This document shows positions 1 to 7,888 of a DNA stretch of 64,000 nt, in pieces (positions within the stretch are counted from its first letter, which is position 1; the number at the start of each line of letters is the position of its first letter). The DNA is from Corynebacterium sp. Marseille-P4321. GTDB lineage: Bacteria; Actinomycetota; Actinomycetes; Mycobacteriales; Mycobacteriaceae. The position numbers and the translations under genes are program-made. Location: positions 434,001 through 498,000 of the forward strand of contig NZ_CAHJXO010000003.1 in the NCBI RefSeq assembly GCF_903645305.1, written 5' to 3'. Below the pieces are notes generated by a model. The model did not search any database. It was not told the DNA's origin and saw only the letters and a program-made list of their open reading frames with translations.

Positions 1-234
1 TTCATGGGCGCCGTACCGCAGGCGGTGACAGTCGTGCTGGACGAGGCATACCTCGAGTACCCCGACACCGCCGACTCCACCGCGGTAGTCAGCCTGGAAG
101 CCATCCGACGCTTCCCGAACTTGGTCACGCTCCGCACCTACGAGAAAACGTACGGGCTAAGCGGCGTCCACGTGCACTACGCGTTCGGGAACCCTGAAAT
201 CATCGCCGCACTTGACGCCCAGGTGTCCGTATAG
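1..234 (+). pseudogene. Remnant of a histidinol-phosphate / aromatic aminotransferase (fold type I PLP enzyme), 3' end missing
   Basis: The frame is open from the window edge. It holds the PLP-enzyme block VVLDEAY (Asp and Tyr of the cofactor site) and, about 30 residues later, a block like the usual FSKAYGLAGLRVGYAFG that contains the Schiff-base lysine. Here it reads YEKTYGLSGVHVHYAFG, so the lysine is kept but the conserved Arg after GL.G is His. The frame stops 14 residues after this block, at the TAG at 232-234, whereas family members run on for roughly 100 residues carrying the C-terminal domain. Truncation plus the lost Arg argue for a decayed gene. The 5' part lies outside the window, so whether a separate intact copy exists elsewhere cannot be judged here. 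Confidence 0.75.
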
Positions 235-242
235 TGGGGCGT

Positions 243-758
243 ATGAAAATCCACACCTGGCTCACCTCCGGCCTCGCCGCCCGCGACAACTCCAACAACC
301 CCGCTGACTACCTCGTTTGGTTCCCCGCCGACGTGGACACGCTGACCGCTGGCCCGCTGGTGGGCGACAGCGAATCGGTGCCGTTCTACCTCACCCCGAA
401 GACCTCCGCGCTGCGCGACGCCGCGGAGAACGTGGTACTCCTCGGCGTCCCGCTTGGCGACCTCACCGGTTCCTGGCGCTTCGACGACCGCGCCGGCGCC
501 ACCACCGACGGCCGCTCCGCCGAAAAGGTCGAAGACATCGCTGGCCTTCTGGACAACAACTTCGCGTACCGCAGCGACGGTTCTGCGGTGGTGCAGCTGC
601 GCGGCGAATTCCCCATCGAGCAGGTGCAGGTGGTCGCGGGCCAGAACCGCCCGGCGACGAAGCGTGCCATCGAGATCTTCAAGGGCGTGGAGAGCGACTT
701 TGACGGCGAGCGCCAGTTCCACACCATGCCGGAGCTGTTCCCGGACGAGCTGGCGTAA
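243..758 (+). CDS. Conserved hypothetical protein (about 171 aa), soluble
   Basis: I do not recognise the family. The protein starts MKIHTWLTSG and is acidic, with no signal peptide or membrane segment. It looks like a compact alpha/beta protein with short strands such as YLVWFPADVD and VVLLGVPLGDL. The ATG at 243 is preferred to the GTG at 234 because a -10-like TATAGT (230-235) lies 7 nt before it and there is no Shine-Dalgarno site, which suggests a leaderless transcript. That -10 box contains the TAG stop of the upstream aminotransferase remnant. The gene converges on the surface-protein gene at 855. Confidence 0.7.
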   Translation: MKIHTWLTSGLAARDNSNNPADYLVWFPADVDTLTAGPLVGDSESVPFYLTPKTSALRDAAENVVLLGVPLGDLTGSWRFDDRAGATTDGRSAEKVEDIAGLLDNNFAYRSDGSAVVQLRGEFPIEQVQVVAGQNRPATKRAIEIFKGVESDFDGERQFHTMPELFPDELA

Positions 759-806
759 CGCTCGCCTGACTCACGCTCCGCTGGGGCTGCTGCGGCGCCG
801 CGGGTC

Positions 807-854
807 CTACCGCACGGAGGACGCGGTCACTGCTTCACCGGGCTCGTTGGAGCA
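807..854 (-). other. Former C-terminal tail of the 855-3002 surface protein, beyond an in-frame TGA
   Basis: Reading on past the TGA at 857-855 in the same frame gives CSNEPGEAVTASSVR and then TAG at 809-807. The paralogue at 7889-11239 has YDWCSNEPGEAKTA at this point and the one at 3125-7543 has YDWCSSEEGKAVTASS. The untranslated stretch is therefore the homologous tail, and the TGA stands where the paralogues have TGG (Trp). Confidence 0.85.
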
Positions 855-3002
855 TCAGTCGTAGAGCAGCCCACCTGCGATGCCCAGGGCCGCGACCGCA
901 GCCACGGCACCGGCAGCCATCTGCGTGTTCGGGTCCGTCAGTGTGCGGTGCGCCTGCGGGTTGGTCGCCGCCAGCTGCGCCAGCGCGTCGTCGATGTACG
1001 GCTGCGCGAACGGCGCGGCCACGACACCGAGCAGGCCAACCGGGAGCAGGTAGAACAACGGCGAGCGCTTCGCGTTCTCCCAGCAGCGGCCAACATCCCC
1101 TCGAGCCTTATCAGAAGAGCCAGAAGACTGAGATGACGCAGACGCATCAGCGCCATCGCCCCCGCCCTGGTTCACACCGCCGGGCTGCACCACGCCGAGG
1201 TCGCCGTCGAGCACCGCAGGTGCTTCGTTGCGGATGGGGACGGTGCGGGAGACTTTGCCGTCGTCAAGCGTGGCGCCCTGGGGCAGCGACGTGGCGTAGT
1301 AGCCGTCCGGCAGCTCGAACTCCACGCGGTAATCAACGCCCGGGGTCAGGCCGGTGACGTACCAGGCGCCGTTCGCGTCGGTGGTGGTCACGCGGTCCTC
1401 CTCACCGAGGCCCTCGAAGGCCATCACCGTGACCGTCACGCCGGGGATGCCCACGCGCTTACCGTCAGCCGACGGCGCCCAAACGTTACCGCCAGTGGCG
1501 CCGACGCGCTCAGAGATCTCGCCCGCTGAGACGAGACCCACGTCCAGATTGCCGGTGGTGCCCTCCGGAGTCGCGGTAACGCGTGCGGTGAGTCCAGCCT
1601 CATCCGTTGCACCGTCCACCTTGGAGGAAGCAAACCAGCCATCCGGCACAACGTAGCGGACCTGGTAGTTCGCATACGGGCTCAGACCGTCGACACGCCA
1701 ATTGCCCTTCTCGTCCGTGGTGGTCATGCGGGTCAACTCGCCCGGGTGGGAGACCAGCACGACGAGGTTCGGCACGCCGGGATCGCCTTCGCTAAGCGTT
1801 CCGTCGAGGTCCTTGTCGTACCGGGCGGTGCCGCTGAGCCACGCGTTGCCGGTCCGGGCCGGGTCCTGGCGCGGCGGCTGGGGCGCGGGTTGCGACGCGC
1901 GAACCAGCTCGTCGGAACCCATGGCTTTCGCGGTGCGCACCGGGGTCTGGTGGCCGATGTGCACACGGGACTGGATTGAAACGTTGCCGTCCTCATATGC
2001 AGCAGGGTTGGATTCGCACTTGGTGTTCGCGACCGTGTGCTGCGCAAGAATGTAGGTTCCGTCCGGAATCCAGGTGTCGCCAACGCCAGCTTTGGCGTCG
2101 AAGTTCCATCCATGGGAGGCGTCGAGCACCATCTTGTTGTCGGCGTTCCACTGCTTGAGGGAAGTGTTGGACTGGCGGACCTGCAGCGGCACGTCGAAAT
2201 TCGCGTTGTAGCCGCGAACGTTGTCCTCGATTTCGGTGAGACGCTTCGCCGCGGTGTTGCGGCTGCGATCTGGGTTGATCGGGTTACGGTCGTAGAACTG
2301 GAACGTCGGTTCTTTGACAGTGCGGTTCTCGCCGGCGAGCTCCTGTCCGAACCCGAAGTCCAGCTCCGCCAGCCACGTGCCGTAGCCGCCCCCGTCGTAG
2401 CGGAAAGCGTGTGTTGTGCGCAGAGTGCACGGGTCAACCTGCTCGGAGTAGCGGTAACTCTCTGTGTCCACCCGCTCCATCTTCCCCTGCGGTTGCCCCT
2501 CGGCAACAGCATCGGCTCTGCCACGCGCGACGTACTCGGGGTGCTGGTCCAGGTAGGCCTGGTTCGGCATCGTTGCGGGGATGGTAAGCGTGATCGGCGT
2601 GTCCACCACGGGGAGGTTGAAGGTGCCGGTGCGGCCGGCGGAGGCGTTCCCGGCCACCTCTACCCGCGGCGTCGACGCCCCTTCGACGCGGATGTTCTGC
2701 CAGTCGATGATGGTGCCTTCTTGGGCGGTGAATGTGACGGCCCGCGTGCCGTCGATAAGCCCTTGCTCCGAGTTGGCCTGGTATGTGACCTTGTACTCGA
2801 ATTTCTGCCCAGCTTTCACCTCGACATCGCTGATGCGCACCTCGACCCCGACGCCCGGTTTGGCGCCGTCTGGGGTGCCGGTGCGCACTTCGCCAGCGGT
2901 CCAGGGTTCGTAGGCCTGCGCGCTCGGCACGACCACCGCCACGCAGCCCAGGGCAAGCACGCTTATCGACGCTAAAGTTTTCCGAACCATCCTCAATGCC
3001 AT
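855..3002 (-). CDS. Secreted SdrD_B-repeat surface protein with membrane-hairpin C-terminus, truncated by a TGA (715 aa)
   Basis: ATG 3002 is chosen because an AAGGGG-type ribosome site precedes it and a signal peptide follows (residues 1-30, cleavage near AQA/YE). Residues about 31-380 are a unique beta-rich region. Two SdrD_B/Cna-B-like domains follow (about 385-475 and 500-590), each with the G.W..DG.TP...Y.V pattern. A Ser/Gly/Asp linker leads to Cys640 (CWENAKRSPL), a hydrophobic segment, PY, a short polar stretch, and a second hydrophobic segment ending LLYD at the stop. There is no LPXTG motif and no sortase gene is visible nearby. Compared with its two paralogues upstream, the spacer between the two membrane segments is about 39 residues shorter and the final WC...-tail is lost to a TGA. 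Role inferred: surface adhesin or stalk protein. Confidence 0.85.
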   Translation of the reverse strand: MALRMVRKTLASISVLALGCVAVVVPSAQAYEPWTAGEVRTGTPDGAKPGVGVEVRISDVEVKAGQKFEYKVTYQANSEQGLIDGTRAVTFTAQEGTIIDWQNIRVEGASTPRVEVAGNASAGRTGTFNLPVVDTPITLTIPATMPNQAYLDQHPEYVARGRADAVAEGQPQGKMERVDTESYRYSEQVDPCTLRTTHAFRYDGGGYGTWLAELDFGFGQELAGENRTVKEPTFQFYDRNPINPDRSRNTAAKRLTEIEDNVRGYNANFDVPLQVRQSNTSLKQWNADNKMVLDASHGWNFDAKAGVGDTWIPDGTYILAQHTVANTKCESNPAAYEDGNVSIQSRVHIGHQTPVRTAKAMGSDELVRASQPAPQPPRQDPARTGNAWLSGTARYDKDLDGTLSEGDPGVPNLVVLVSHPGELTRMTTTDEKGNWRVDGLSPYANYQVRYVVPDGWFASSKVDGATDEAGLTARVTATPEGTTGNLDVGLVSAGEISERVGATGGNVWAPSADGKRVGIPGVTVTVMAFEGLGEEDRVTTTDANGAWYVTGLTPGVDYRVEFELPDGYYATSLPQGATLDDGKVSRTVPIRNEAPAVLDGDLGVVQPGGVNQGGGDGADASASSQSSGSSDKARGDVGRCWENAKRSPLFYLLPVGLLGVVAAPFAQPYIDDALAQLAATNPQAHRTLTDPNTQMAAGAVAAVAALGIAGGLLYD

Positions 3003-3082
3003 ACCAGTCCCCTTGCCATAATTATCAACCCAATTGAGCATAAACCTTGGGACCCTCGAACACCATTCGATGCACGCAAAAA

Positions 3083-3111
3083 GGCCAGGCAGACGGTTCG
3101 CCTGCCTGGCC
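3083..3111 (-). terminator. Intrinsic terminator after the 3125-7543 gene
   Basis: A perfect 10-bp stem, GGCCAGGCAG / CTGCCTGGCC, encloses a 9-nt loop. On the minus strand it is followed by a T-run (complement of the A-run at 3078-3082). It sits 14 bp past the stop codon and before the start of the 855-3002 gene, so the two paralogues are probably transcribed separately. Confidence 0.8.
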
Positions 3112-3124
3112 CTAGTTGGGAGCG

Positions 3125-6100
3125 TTACTGCGCCGGTGCCGGCTCAGTGGGTTGGGTCGGCGCGGTGGTGGAGCGATCGCCTATCGACGACGCCGTCACC
3201 GCCTTCCCCTCCTCCGACGAGCACCAGTCGTACACCACAGCACCCGCCGCGATGAGGCCGATGATGCCCACCGCGATCTGGCCGAGACGCTGCACGTTCG
3301 GGTCGTTCGCGATGCGTGCCGCCTCGCGGTTGGCCGCGTCGATCTGCGCGCGGAACTCGGCGAAGGGGTCGTTGTGGCGGCTCTGCTCACCAGTACCCCA
3401 GTCCGGCGTGTTGCGGCGGATGGTGGCCTGAATCTCAGCGTTGAACTGCGCGAGCTGCTCATTTACCGCGCCGAGGTACGGCTCCGCCAGCTTGCCGCCG
3501 ACAACGCCGAGCAGCGCGATCGGGGTGAGGTACAGCAGCGGCGACGCCTTCGCGTTCGCCCAACAGCGGCCGAGCACGTCTGTCGACGAGCCCTCCCTAG
3601 GTGCCTGCACCGTGGTGGTTTCGGTGACGGTGTTGTTAACCGTCTCGGTTTCCTTCACCACCACGGTGGAGGATTTACCCAGGCCGTAGTCCAGGTCCAG
3701 CTCGAACGGCTTGTTGCCGTCGAGGTTGACCGTGACCTGGATCGTGTTGTTCACGACCGTGGACTTATTCGGCTGCGTCGTGACCTCGTAGCCCTCCGGG
3801 ATGTTGTACTCCACGCGGTAGTCCACACCCGGGGTTAGACCGGTGAAGAACCACGCGCCGTCCTTGTCGGTCGAGGTGGTCTTGAACGGCTCGTTCTTAC
3901 CCGGCTCGTAGATGCGGACCTCGATGCCCTCGTAGCCCTTCTCGCCACCGTCGTTGTCACCGTTGCGGTTCCCGTCCAGCCAGATGGTGCCGGTGAGGGT
4001 GCCCGGCTTCGGATCCGGCACGTTGTTGTCGCGCTGGATGCCGAGGTCGATGTCGTTGTTCGCTTGGCCCGGCTCCAGGGTGACCGTGGTGGTCAGGCCA
4101 CTGGCGTCGGCGTTCGGCACCTTGCCGGTGACGTTCCAACCCTCCGGCTGGATGTAGGTCACGGTGTAGTCGGCGTTCGGGGTCAGGCCCTCAATGCTCC
4201 AGTTGCCCTTGTCGTCGGACACTGCGTAGCGCACCGGCTCACCCTCGCGGGACACCTTGACCACGACGTTCGGCACACCCTGCTCGTTGTCGTCCTGCTT
4301 GCCGTCGCCGTTGACGTCGTTCCAGACGCGGTCGCCGACGGAACCTTCCGGCAGCACCGGCAGGTCGATGTCGTCGCGCTTCTCACCCGGCTTGACGGTG
4401 ACGGTGCGCTCGAGCTGCTCCGGATCGCTGGGCACGCGGTCCGTCTCGTACTTGACGGTGTACTCACCCGGCTGGACAACGACGTGCCAGTTGCCGTCCT
4501 TGTCCGTGACAGTGCGCTGCTCCTGGCCGTCCTTACCCGTGACGATGACGGACACGCCCGGCACGCCCTCGTTTTCGTCCGGGTCCTGCTCGCCGTCGCC
4601 GTTGGTGTCGACGAATACCTTGTCGCCGATGATCGCGGAGTTCTCATCGGTGACCACGACCTTGTTGGTGGTCGTCTTGACGACGGTGGTGGGGACCTCC
4701 TTGGTCACCTCCACTTCAGTGGTCCTGGTCAGTGTCGTCGGCTCGCCCTCGACGGTGGTGACAACCACCTTCGTCTCCGTCTCCTTCACCGTGGTCGGGA
4801 TGTTCGAAGTGACCGTGGTCGGGGTGCAGGTTGTGCAGTTGGGCGGGGTGGTGATCGTGGTTGTGGTCTGGGTTGCGTTGCGACGAACTAAGCCAAGGTC
4901 AACGGTCAGATCGGACTGGCCAGACTCTAGAGTGACCTCAGTGGTCAAGCCATTGGAATCCTTATCCGCATTGCCCTGTCCGGACTTCGTTTCCTCGTAG
5001 CCCTGCGGGTAGGAGAAGTTCACGGTGTAGGTACCCGGACGGAGGTTCTCGAAGAGGTACTTGCCGTCCGCGTCGGTGGTAACAGCAGCAACGGTCTTGC
5101 CGTTGAGGTCCTTGACGGAGTTACCGGAGGCGTCGGTAAGCGTCACGCGTACGTTCGCGATTCCCTTCTCGGAGTCCTGGACACCGTTGTAGTCGGTGTC
5201 CTTTATACCGGCCTTGGAGCCGTCGCTCGTGACGGTGTACTCGCCGTCGTCCCAGACGAAGTCGCCAATGGTGGCCGGCTGTACCAAGCCCAGGTCGTAA
5301 GAGAGGTTGAAGCCGCCGGACCCTTCGGTCAAGGTCTTGGTAGAGAAGGTCAGCCCATTAGAGTCCTTCTCAAGATCCTCACCTGCGGTGGATACGGTTT
5401 CGTAGTAACCGTTCGGCAGCTCAAAACGAACGTTGTATTGCTTGCCGGGGGTCAGACCCTCAACCTTCCAGTTGCCGTTACCGTCCGTAGTAGTTTCCAC
5501 GGCCGGACCAGCACCGCGACCCTGTTCCCTGACGGAAACCTTTACGTTTGGAACACCCGGCTCGCCCTCATCCTGGATGCCATTGCCGTTCTTGTCGATC
5601 CACACGCGATCGCCGATGGTGGCAGTCGGGGTCGTCGGCGGCGTCGGCTCCGGTTTTACAAGTCCAAGATCAACCGTGAGGTCCTTCTGGCCCGAAGTGA
5701 GGGTTACCTCGGACTCAAGACCATTCGAATCCTTGTCTACACTGCCCTCACCAGACTTGGTAACCCCAGTGAAGCCCACGGGCAAATCGGAAAAGACCAC
5801 CTTGTACTCGCCTGGGAACAAGTTCTCAAACAAGTACTTGCCGTCTGCGTCCGTTTTTCTCGGCTCGACCTGTTTCCCGTTGACATCGGTAACTGGGCTG
5901 CCAGTCTTGTCTGTCAGGGTCACCGTCACATCTGCGACACCTGCTTCACCGGCACCCTGGATACCATCGTTTTGACCTTCGACGCCGTCATCCCACACGA
6001 AGTCGCCGACCGAAGCTGGCTTAAAGATTCCAAGATCGTAGCTTAGGTCGCCATCGAACGGGATCTCTTCAGTTACAAAATCGAGGCCATTGGAATCTTG

Positions 6101-7543
6101 TTCTCGACCGCTTGCCTTCTCGCGAGTCGGAAGATAGTCCTCGAATCCCTTCGAAGTGGATAGGTCGAAGGAAACTTGGTAGGTTGCCCCAGGGGTCAAA
6201 CCGTTGGCGAACCAGCGTCCTGCCTCGTCAGAGGTTACAACCCTGTCTTCCTCCCCTTCGCGGGAGACCGTCACGGTGACTCCGGGGACTGGCGTAGACT
6301 CCTCCGGGTCTTGGATTCCGTTCGCATTCTCGTCGACCCATATACGGTCGCCGATGAAGGTGATGTCGTCTGCAGCCCGAGCAAACGCAGAGCCCCTGCC
6401 ACTGACAAAGTGCGTGAGCGCTTGCGGCAGCGGGTTCCGGGGTTGTGGCCTCGGGTTCGCCTCATTTCCGTAAATCACAAAGTCACAGCGAGGGGTTTCG
6501 ACCAATTGATGCATCTCAATCGTCGTTCCCGAACGAAGCCACACTTGGTCTTCCGGCGATACATTATCGTCCTCACCCTGATCGATCGGCCACTGCCAAA
6601 CCTTAAGCCAGTGGGGAGTGGCGGAGAAGTTGGGAGTTTGATTGCCTAGATAGCCGGTGTTGACATCGACAGGCTGTCCTTTACGCATGACCTCCGGGGT
6701 GATGTCTTTCCCATCGGGATCGGTAATCTTGATGTCAAAACCCTCTGCAAGTCTGATGTCCGCTGCGTCGGTACCTAAGAACAGCTGAAAAAGGTACTGC
6801 CCGTACCCTCCGCCTGCGAGAGTGTATTTGCTCCAGTATTCAGCTCGGCAATTGTTCGGTGTCGTGTGGAAAAGCAAGCCCTCGTCCTCGTGCCACCATG
6901 GGAGACTTTCCTTAGCGGGTTCCCATCCAACCCGGGGAGAGAGCTCTGCAGTCACTACCGAAAAGGCAGTGAACGGCTCGGCCTTCCCTTCGGACAATTT
7001 GCCCGGCAGTTTCGCTCCGGTTAGATAATCTCCCTGCGGGATTTCAAGAATCTCTTGCCCCTGGCCATCGCGACCGACAACAGTTCCGAAAGTTACTTTC
7101 CATTCCGGGTTGCTTGAATCACCAAACCGTTCAATTTTTCGAATTTCCCGAGTGGCACCGTTTGCCCAAGTGAAATCCTCTGCGATTGGCTCACGTGTCA
7201 GTTGCGCGGGACCATTGGTCTTAAACCAGAAGGTTAAATTGCGAAGATTCGACTCACCTGGAGCCGGGGTAGCTCCTGCAGGTGCCGGCGGCTGAGTCTT
7301 CGTTTTAATGACGAAGTTAAACGTATCCGTGGGTTGTGGGTTGTCAACATCAAGCGTTACTTCCATCTGGAAAGACGGAGCGTCAATGTCGTCCCAGATT
7401 TGGTCCGTGTCAGCAGCATTTGCCACTGAGACGACCTGCGGCGCCACAACCGCCGTCGTGCCGCACGCCAGCGCCACCGCACTCACTAGGGCTGTGATGC
7501 TTCGGCGGACCCGGTTCTGCCGGGATTTCATGTTTTCGCTCAT
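3125..7543 (-). CDS. Giant secreted surface protein with seven SdrD_B-like domains and a membrane-hairpin C-terminus (1472 aa)
   Basis: ATG 7543 has GGAGG 7 nt upstream and begins a signal peptide (cleavage near ANA/ADTDQ). After a unique N-terminal region of about 330 residues come seven SdrD_B/Cna-B-like domains of 70-110 residues, most opening IGD.VW.D.N.NG.QD, a calcium-binding-like loop. They fall in two blocks of four and three, split by a Thr/Val-rich linker with a CTTCTPTTVT motif. A second Thr-rich stalk leads to Cys1327, a first hydrophobic segment (about 1333-1356), about 65 amphipathic residues with the NTPDW motif, a second hydrophobic segment (about 1421-1438), YDWC (Cys1441) and a Pro/Thr tail. 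There is no LPXTG. Likely a long rod projecting from the envelope and held by a two-helix anchor. Adhesion is inferred from the domain type only. Confidence 0.9.
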   Translation of the reverse strand: MSENMKSRQNRVRRSITALVSAVALACGTTAVVAPQVVSVANAADTDQIWDDIDAPSFQMEVTLDVDNPQPTDTFNFVIKTKTQPPAPAGATPAPGESNLRNLTFWFKTNGPAQLTREPIAEDFTWANGATREIRKIERFGDSSNPEWKVTFGTVVGRDGQGQEILEIPQGDYLTGAKLPGKLSEGKAEPFTAFSVVTAELSPRVGWEPAKESLPWWHEDEGLLFHTTPNNCRAEYWSKYTLAGGGYGQYLFQLFLGTDAADIRLAEGFDIKITDPDGKDITPEVMRKGQPVDVNTGYLGNQTPNFSATPHWLKVWQWPIDQGEDDNVSPEDQVWLRSGTTIEMHQLVETPRCDFVIYGNEANPRPQPRNPLPQALTHFVSGRGSAFARAADDITFIGDRIWVDENANGIQDPEESTPVPGVTVTVSREGEEDRVVTSDEAGRWFANGLTPGATYQVSFDLSTSKGFEDYLPTREKASGREQDSNGLDFVTEEIPFDGDLSYDLGIFKPASVGDFVWDDGVEGQNDGIQGAGEAGVADVTVTLTDKTGSPVTDVNGKQVEPRKTDADGKYLFENLFPGEYKVVFSDLPVGFTGVTKSGEGSVDKDSNGLESEVTLTSGQKDLTVDLGLVKPEPTPPTTPTATIGDRVWIDKNGNGIQDEGEPGVPNVKVSVREQGRGAGPAVETTTDGNGNWKVEGLTPGKQYNVRFELPNGYYETVSTAGEDLEKDSNGLTFSTKTLTEGSGGFNLSYDLGLVQPATIGDFVWDDGEYTVTSDGSKAGIKDTDYNGVQDSEKGIANVRVTLTDASGNSVKDLNGKTVAAVTTDADGKYLFENLRPGTYTVNFSYPQGYEETKSGQGNADKDSNGLTTEVTLESGQSDLTVDLGLVRRNATQTTTTITTPPNCTTCTPTTVTSNIPTTVKETETKVVVTTVEGEPTTLTRTTEVEVTKEVPTTVVKTTTNKVVVTDENSAIIGDKVFVDTNGDGEQDPDENEGVPGVSVIVTGKDGQEQRTVTDKDGNWHVVVQPGEYTVKYETDRVPSDPEQLERTVTVKPGEKRDDIDLPVLPEGSVGDRVWNDVNGDGKQDDNEQGVPNVVVKVSREGEPVRYAVSDDKGNWSIEGLTPNADYTVTYIQPEGWNVTGKVPNADASGLTTTVTLEPGQANNDIDLGIQRDNNVPDPKPGTLTGTIWLDGNRNGDNDGGEKGYEGIEVRIYEPGKNEPFKTTSTDKDGAWFFTGLTPGVDYRVEYNIPEGYEVTTQPNKSTVVNNTIQVTVNLDGNKPFELDLDYGLGKSSTVVVKETETVNNTVTETTTVQAPREGSSTDVLGRCWANAKASPLLYLTPIALLGVVGGKLAEPYLGAVNEQLAQFNAEIQATIRRNTPDWGTGEQSRHNDPFAEFRAQIDAANREAARIANDPNVQRLGQIAVGIIGLIAAGAVVYDWCSSEEGKAVTASSIGDRSTTAPTQPTEPAPAQ

Positions 7544-7888
7544 GAAGAACCTCCAGATGTTTGCAGAGCGATGGACAGAGAGGTCCCGTGGCCAAACCGC
7601 AACCGCGGGGATGGCCCCGAGGGTAGTCCCGTTTGCCAGCGTCAACGCGCCCCTACACAAGTGCGATCCAGCCTGTGAGCAGCCTTTTCTCAGCTATGCC
7701 ATGCACTTCTCAATCCCCCCAGGCAATCGCCTACATGTGACCAATAAAGATGCTGGGCAAGCTTAAGAACCAGCACCCCCGTTAGTTCCCCCGTGGGGAA
7801 AGGGTGGAGCTGGAGGCGTCGAGAAGCAATGGCCCAAAGCGAAACCCCGCCGACCGCTGGATGCGGCGGCGGGGTGGAGAGCTAAAGG
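7544..7888. other. 345-bp intergenic region between two surface-protein genes
   Basis: It contains the terminator of the 7889-11239 gene (7845-7874), one copy of the dispersed motif in its G variant (7817-7827), and the upstream region of the 3125-7543 gene with GGAGG just before ATG 7543. A TTGACG and a TACCCT occur on the minus strand, but their 14-nt spacing is too short for a confident promoter. No gene is supported. Confidence 0.6.
7845..7874 (-). terminator. Intrinsic terminator after the 7889-11239 gene
   Basis: GC-rich stem CCCCGCCG.CCGC / GCGG.CGGCGGGG with a 5-nt loop, followed on the minus strand by TTTCGCTTT. It starts 15 bp beyond the stop codon. Confidence 0.8.

Noticed and set aside
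2037..2975. Long plus-strand frame (312 codons) opposite the 855-3002 surface protein
   Set aside because: Arg/Val-rich composition typical of the antisense frame of a GC-rich gene; no motif, no start signal, and the minus-strand gene has a signal peptide and recognised domains.
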